In this document: positions 53,301 through 59,300 of the stretch, piece by piece
Layout: every line of letters begins with the position of its first letter
Numbering within the stretch: the stretch's first letter is position 1
Assembly: GCA_032207245.1 (NCBI GenBank)
Contig: CM063504.1
Coordinates: forward strand, 19,890,407 to 19,954,406
Reading direction: 5' to 3'
Source of the DNA: Pardosa pseudoannulata
Taxonomy: Eukaryota > Arthropoda > Arachnida > Araneae > Lycosidae
DNA length: 64,000 bases
Notes under the pieces: model-generated
The model's input: only the letters and a program-made list of their open reading frames with translations
Told to the model about the DNA's origin: nothing
Databases searched by the model: none
Program-made: the position numbers and the translations under genes

Positions 53301-56300
53301 GAGTGCTAAGTTAAGCTAATATATCCTGAGAATGGCGCGATTCCGTTCCATTCTGTGACAAAATATAGCGTCGTTCCTTCGGCAACCTTTGTGGTATACG
53401 TGCGTGTGGATTTACCCTTTTTAGTTCGGAGATATTTTAATAAAATGGAGTTTTAAAGGACTTTTGGCTGCATCTGTGTTTTGTGCATGACTCTAATGAC
53501 TGCTTAAGGTATCCGTCTACGTTGAAAACGTCATTTTTTGGGCAAAAATCATAATTTTTTTAAAATTTCTCTATTGTAAAATTTCAACTTTTAGGCTTCT
53601 AAATCTGTTTTTGTTTTGTCTCTACGGCATTTTAAAGAAAAGTTACAGCTGTTTAAACATCAGTGACAGCGGTCAAAACAAAACGGAAATAGCGACTTCG
53701 GAACCAGAAGTTGTGAATTTAAAGCCTTTTAAAGAGCAGTTTTTGGACAAAACTTTTTAAATTTTCATGAAGATTATTTTAAACATTTTTCTAGTATTTT
53801 TAATAATTAGCAACTTGGCAATTAGAAAGTTTTGAAGCAAGAAGGTGTGGGGAATTTTAAACATGTATTTTAATTTTTTAATAGTTAAAGTTGCTTTCAT
53901 AAACTTCAAATGTCTTTTTTCTCAGAACGATATTTTTAATAAAATGTTGAAACTTGAAATGGGATTTCTCTAAAAGTTCTTAAAATATTTTGTTGAAAAT
54001 TATTATGAATGCTTTTGATAGTATTTACTAGTGAATGATCTAAAAGCTTTAAATTTGGATAATTTCTAATGATTTTGCAATCATAGTTAGATATAAAGGT
54101 AATGAAAATTCGTTAAAAATTCAATTTGTATGATTTTGAAAGACCAACATTTATTACCAAATGTAAATTAATTAAAGATTTTAGGTGATTCACTAGTCCA
54201 GTGTATAAGAAATCTGTTGCATCAAAAAAACATTGAAATAATTTAATTTATTAAAAAATTAGACTTTTTGAAAAAACCCGATATTTTTACTAAATTGTCT
54301 TCATTTATTAGAAATTTTATAAAAAACTTCTCCAGAAATAAATTTTTAAGTGCAATTCTCTATGATAATATAAAAATTAAATCTAAAAATGTAAAAACAT
54401 GAACTAGTTTCTATGTTTAAAGAAAAAAGTTCTCCTAACATAGACGGATATCAGTGAATAAATGTCCGAGTTAAGCCCTAGCTAATGAAATAAGGGGTAG
54501 TTTTCACTTCCAAATTACGAACTTAAATTTTACGCACGTCATACATGTAAAGCTATTTACGTATAAATTTTTCACACACACATATGTGTTATGCCATAAA
54601 ATCAACCACGGACACTGCCGCGGCCAACTACATCGAAGATCTACCGAAGTTATTAACCTTAAATTGTTGCAATCTTAAAAAATTTAACGCCTTCCCATTG
54701 GGCTACTTTTTGGAAACTTTTCATATAAATTACAGTATTTTAATCATGTAAAGCTATTTTATTAACATATGCGCTTTAATCTTTTGTGGGTCAATTAATT
54801 TTCTTCTGAAGTTCTTCCGGGTTTTTTTAGTTTTAATTATGAATAAAACAATAGGGAAATAACATGGAAAAATCAATTTAATGGCAATTACAATGGAAAG
54901 CAGATTGTAATGGCTCAAAGGCTCGGAACAAGTATTTCCGAAACTGCATGATTCGTGGGTTTTACGCGATCTACAGTTTTTAATACTTATGCAAAGTGGA
55001 TGAATGACGGTGAAACCAGCAGTAGACGACATGGTGATGGACGTCCACACACTGTCAAAGAAAAAGGTCGTGAGAAACTGTGTCTCATGGTGAAGCAAAT
55101 CCGCAGCCAGACAGTAGCTCAGCTGACAACCCAATACAATGCAGGGCCAAGTAGTCAGTGGTGTCAGTATTATGCTTTGGGAGACGTTCTCTTGGGCGTC
55201 TCTGGGACCCGTGGTTGTGGTAGAGCAGGCCATGAATGCTACAGGGTATCTGAACATCATTGCGGACCAGTTGCACCCTTACATGGCCTCTGTTTTTCCA
55301 GCTGGAAATGGAATGTTCCAACAGGACAACGCCCCTTGTCACAAGGCTAAAATTGATTTGGAGTGGTTCCAGGAACATGATGCTGAATTCCAGTTAATGT
55401 CTGGCCGCCTAACTCACCGGATATTAATCCGATAGAACACATTTGGAATGTCATGGGACGGCAGTTCAGAGTTCAAAGACCACCAATTCGGAATATCTCG
55501 GATTTGCGTAACCGTTGCTTAAACATCTGGTACAACCTGTCTCCGGTCATCTACCAAGGACTTGTGGCATCCATGCCAAGGGGGGTTGAAGCTGTGTTGC
55601 CCGCCAAAGGTGAGCCAACTCGTTATTGACAGGTGGTCATAATGGTTTGGCTCTTGAGTGTAGTTTGTATGGGTAAAATTACAGTATGAAGCGAATGGAA
55701 AAAGAATGTAAGTGGTTGCTGTTCAAAGAAAGAAAGCATACCGGATGTTTGCTTTTCATAAATATTAACAAATATTTCATAAAAATTCGTTAAAATGCCT
55801 AATAAATGGTGTTATACTAATCATAGACGTTGAATATTTACTTTAACATACATACCTGCTCCAATCAGGATATATTCGCCTTTTTCTGTGTCAATTCTGA
55901 GATCTTGGATTTTTATTTCGATCCCTTTCCAGTTTTTGGTGGGATGTTTCGGCAGTTTATACAAGCTAACACTATTGGGTACATAGTTCCCTAAAATTTC
56001 TCCCGATTCACTGGAGGGATTTTCCACTTCCGGCTTTTCTTTAGCTATACAACAATCAAAATTATACATATTAATAATTACTATAATATATACTAATTGA
56101 AATAGCTGACATATACTAATTGTATGTATTTCTCCAAAATTATTTGATTTTTTATTTAACAGTATTATGTTAAACAATAGACTTTTATTGTCTCTGAATT
56201 TTATCAGTAAATTCTTCATGATTCGATAATTAAATCTACGAGCAACTGCCTATTTCTCAGTTATATGGTATACTGGGTGAGTCTAAATTGTTTTTACTAA

Positions 56301-59300
56301 ATACATGGTTGAAAGTACCCATCCAGACAAGCAATAATTATCATGGGACACAGAGTCACATTCCATTCAGTTAGGAAGAAGAGAATGAAATTAGAATTCT
56401 AACCTGAACTTACAACAATGTTGAGAAAGCTAATAACTAATACCAAAATGTGTGCACTCTGATTAATTGTTCAGAGAAAAACTCATAACAACTATTCAAA
56501 GCAGTAGACATGATTGTTATTGCACAATTCACACCCGAAAATGAAATACTTGTGCCTGTTCTCGGAGATTTCTACGTCTCCGGCAACTATAATTCTCGAT
56601 ACGAGATCTCCAGCTGAGTTCATAGACGTCTCGTACACTAAAGATTTCATTTTCCACCAGAAGTTAAACCACAGGTCCACTACGTTTCATTTATAGTGAA
56701 GAGTATGTGGCAATAAAGAAATGTCGGACCGAGCTGGGACTCCATCGTGTATATCTTATACCTTATGTTTATCAGCTTGCAACTAACTCGGAAGCACTTG
56801 TTCAAAGAAGAAACTGTATGTTGCTCTGGTTAAACGATGTGCCAAAATATAAGGGCCTACCATGTAATCTCCGAGAGTACCTGCCCAGATGTTTACTGAA
56901 AATGTCTGCTACTGTTTGCCAGAAGTAGAACTGTGGGAATTGATGTCACACGAAACATGCTGATTCCAAAGTAAAAATTTTGATTGAAAATGAATTTTCT
57001 GCCAAATGTTGCTTCCTCACTAATTACTCGTTTCGACTTGACTATTTTCTGTCTTTTAGAACAGAATGTAAACCTTTCTTCCTTGGCAATTATTACTCAT
57101 CTGGATTTGGTACTACTTTCTCTCTTATTTTGTAAAATCAATTTCGACTCATCCTGTATACTTTAAAATATGGTTTTAAACAAAAGAAAATGTTTTCTTG
57201 CTATGAAGTTGTTCTTCATATTCTTATATATTTATTCTTTTATTCAATAATACAAAAACACTAAGTAGGGTTACAGAATTATATTAGTATACTTGATAAT
57301 GATTTTCATTATTTATTGCAAGGAAGAAGACAAACTTATTTTAAATGTCATCAAGTACTTGTCGAAAAGCAATGATGCAGTTTCATTGATGAATCATTCT
57401 CTAACAAGATAAAGTGGCAAAGAAAAAAAACAAATGTGCGCGTGTGTCTGTCGTTACAGAAGATATACCTATTAAATATTCAATAATTATACTTTTGAAA
57501 AACTTAATTTAATTTCTTGTTAACCTTGTGTGCTTCACTATCGAGTCTGACTCGACACTCTCTTTCTTTTGTAGCAAGTACAATCAAGTACGTCAAGTAG
57601 GACGCGATACGGTTTTTAAATTTAAGAACTAATGTTCACACTTGTATTGCTACGTAAACAATAAAGTAATATATTATTGTATTGTTTACGTAGCAATATA
57701 AGTGTGAACATTATTTTTTACGTAGAAATACAAGTATGAAAATTAATTCCTAAATTTTAAAACCGTATTGCATCATACTTGACGTACTTGATTGTACTTG
57801 CGTCAAAAGAAAGAGGGTGTCGACATATAGGAGTCAGACTCAATAGAAGCGCAAAAGGTTAAGATTAATTTGGAACAGACTGTTGAGAAGTAGGAAATTT
57901 AATTTGGAACGATAAGGGTTCAAGTATGGTTACAAATTGCGGATTTGTTAAGGCGTAACTACTCCAAAAAGTTCTCTCTTATATTTTTGTCAGTGAAGTG
58001 CACTGGTCTACAAAGAAGCTAGCACACTTGATGAGTTTGTCCGATTTTACGACAAACTGGTGTGCATATATGCTAAATAATCTTCGAGAAGGCCCCAAAA
58101 CGTATAAAACCGTTCCGACTTTCAGCCGGAGTCAGTACGATTAGAACTGCTTGATGGAGCAAGCAGATATTTCTACGATCGATAACTAAAAGGTTATTGT
58201 TTATATAGATTAATCTAGAGGCTGATATTTAATGGGATATTGGCTGGATATTTTTTTAACATACACCAGTTCCATTTCCATAAATATGAGTATTTATGAA
58301 TAGTGAAATCATTCCTGTTAAGGTGTAGTTAAAGTTTAGAATATTTAATTTGAATGCATTATTTTCCAAGGCTATATTACTTACTGTAAGTCCATTCTTT
58401 GAAAGAAAATTTCACCTCGTAAGATGACCAGTTTGATACAAGAGAAATACAAATACGAGCTTTGGATGTTCTAGTCAGATAATTTTCAATTCGTGGATTC
58501 GATTCATTTATAAGTAATTTTCTCGTTTCTAGCCTGCTGTATTGCTTCGTTTCAGTATTGAATTCATAAATATCTAACTGCAGTGCTTCTACTGATGATG
58601 TGCTTTCTGTGTTAAACTCGATGACTTGCTGGTAATGGGTTGATATATTCACTTCAATGACACTGGTTTTGTTCGGAAAGTTGAAATAGATACAGGTTTC
58701 CTGAAATTAAATTTCCGATTAAAAACTCCGATTAGGTTAAAATAATTTTAATTTAATTTACGGTTGAGTTAAAATAAAGTAGATTTTATGTAAAACACAG
58801 CTTTGTAAAACCTCATTAGACTACGCTCTTAAAAATTAAGACAAAATAGGTGAATAAGTATATAAGTATTCTTTCACTTTGAACCCTTGAACAATATTAA
58901 CGAGCACTATACTTTACACAATCGTGAAAACGTTTTTAGAAGGTAGAGTTCACAAAAACTACGAAGAATTACAATTTTTGGAGGTTAGCTTTGGTTTAGA
59001 GCGCTATGATCAACTGTTTTGGTATAGGTGGACATAGACTTAGACTTAGATGACCCACACCCACATCCAACTGAAGAAGTTTATGGATGCAAAAGCCTAA
59101 GTGGGTGGGGAGAACCTTTCGACATTATTCATTTTAATGTTATACACTGAATTATTAACTTAAAACACTTTTTTTTTATCACTATTACTATCTATGTATA
59201 GCAGGTGGTAACTATTAAGGTGATTTGTGAAGGAATGGCTTGATTCAAGAACTCCACGGGAGGCTTATGACAATGGACGCGAACTGACAAGTTATTGGAC

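Noticed and set aside
55821..56219. 132-codon minus-strand ORF read as one protein
   Set aside because: Only 55856-56044 is coding; the rest is intron on both sides, shown by splice sites and phase.
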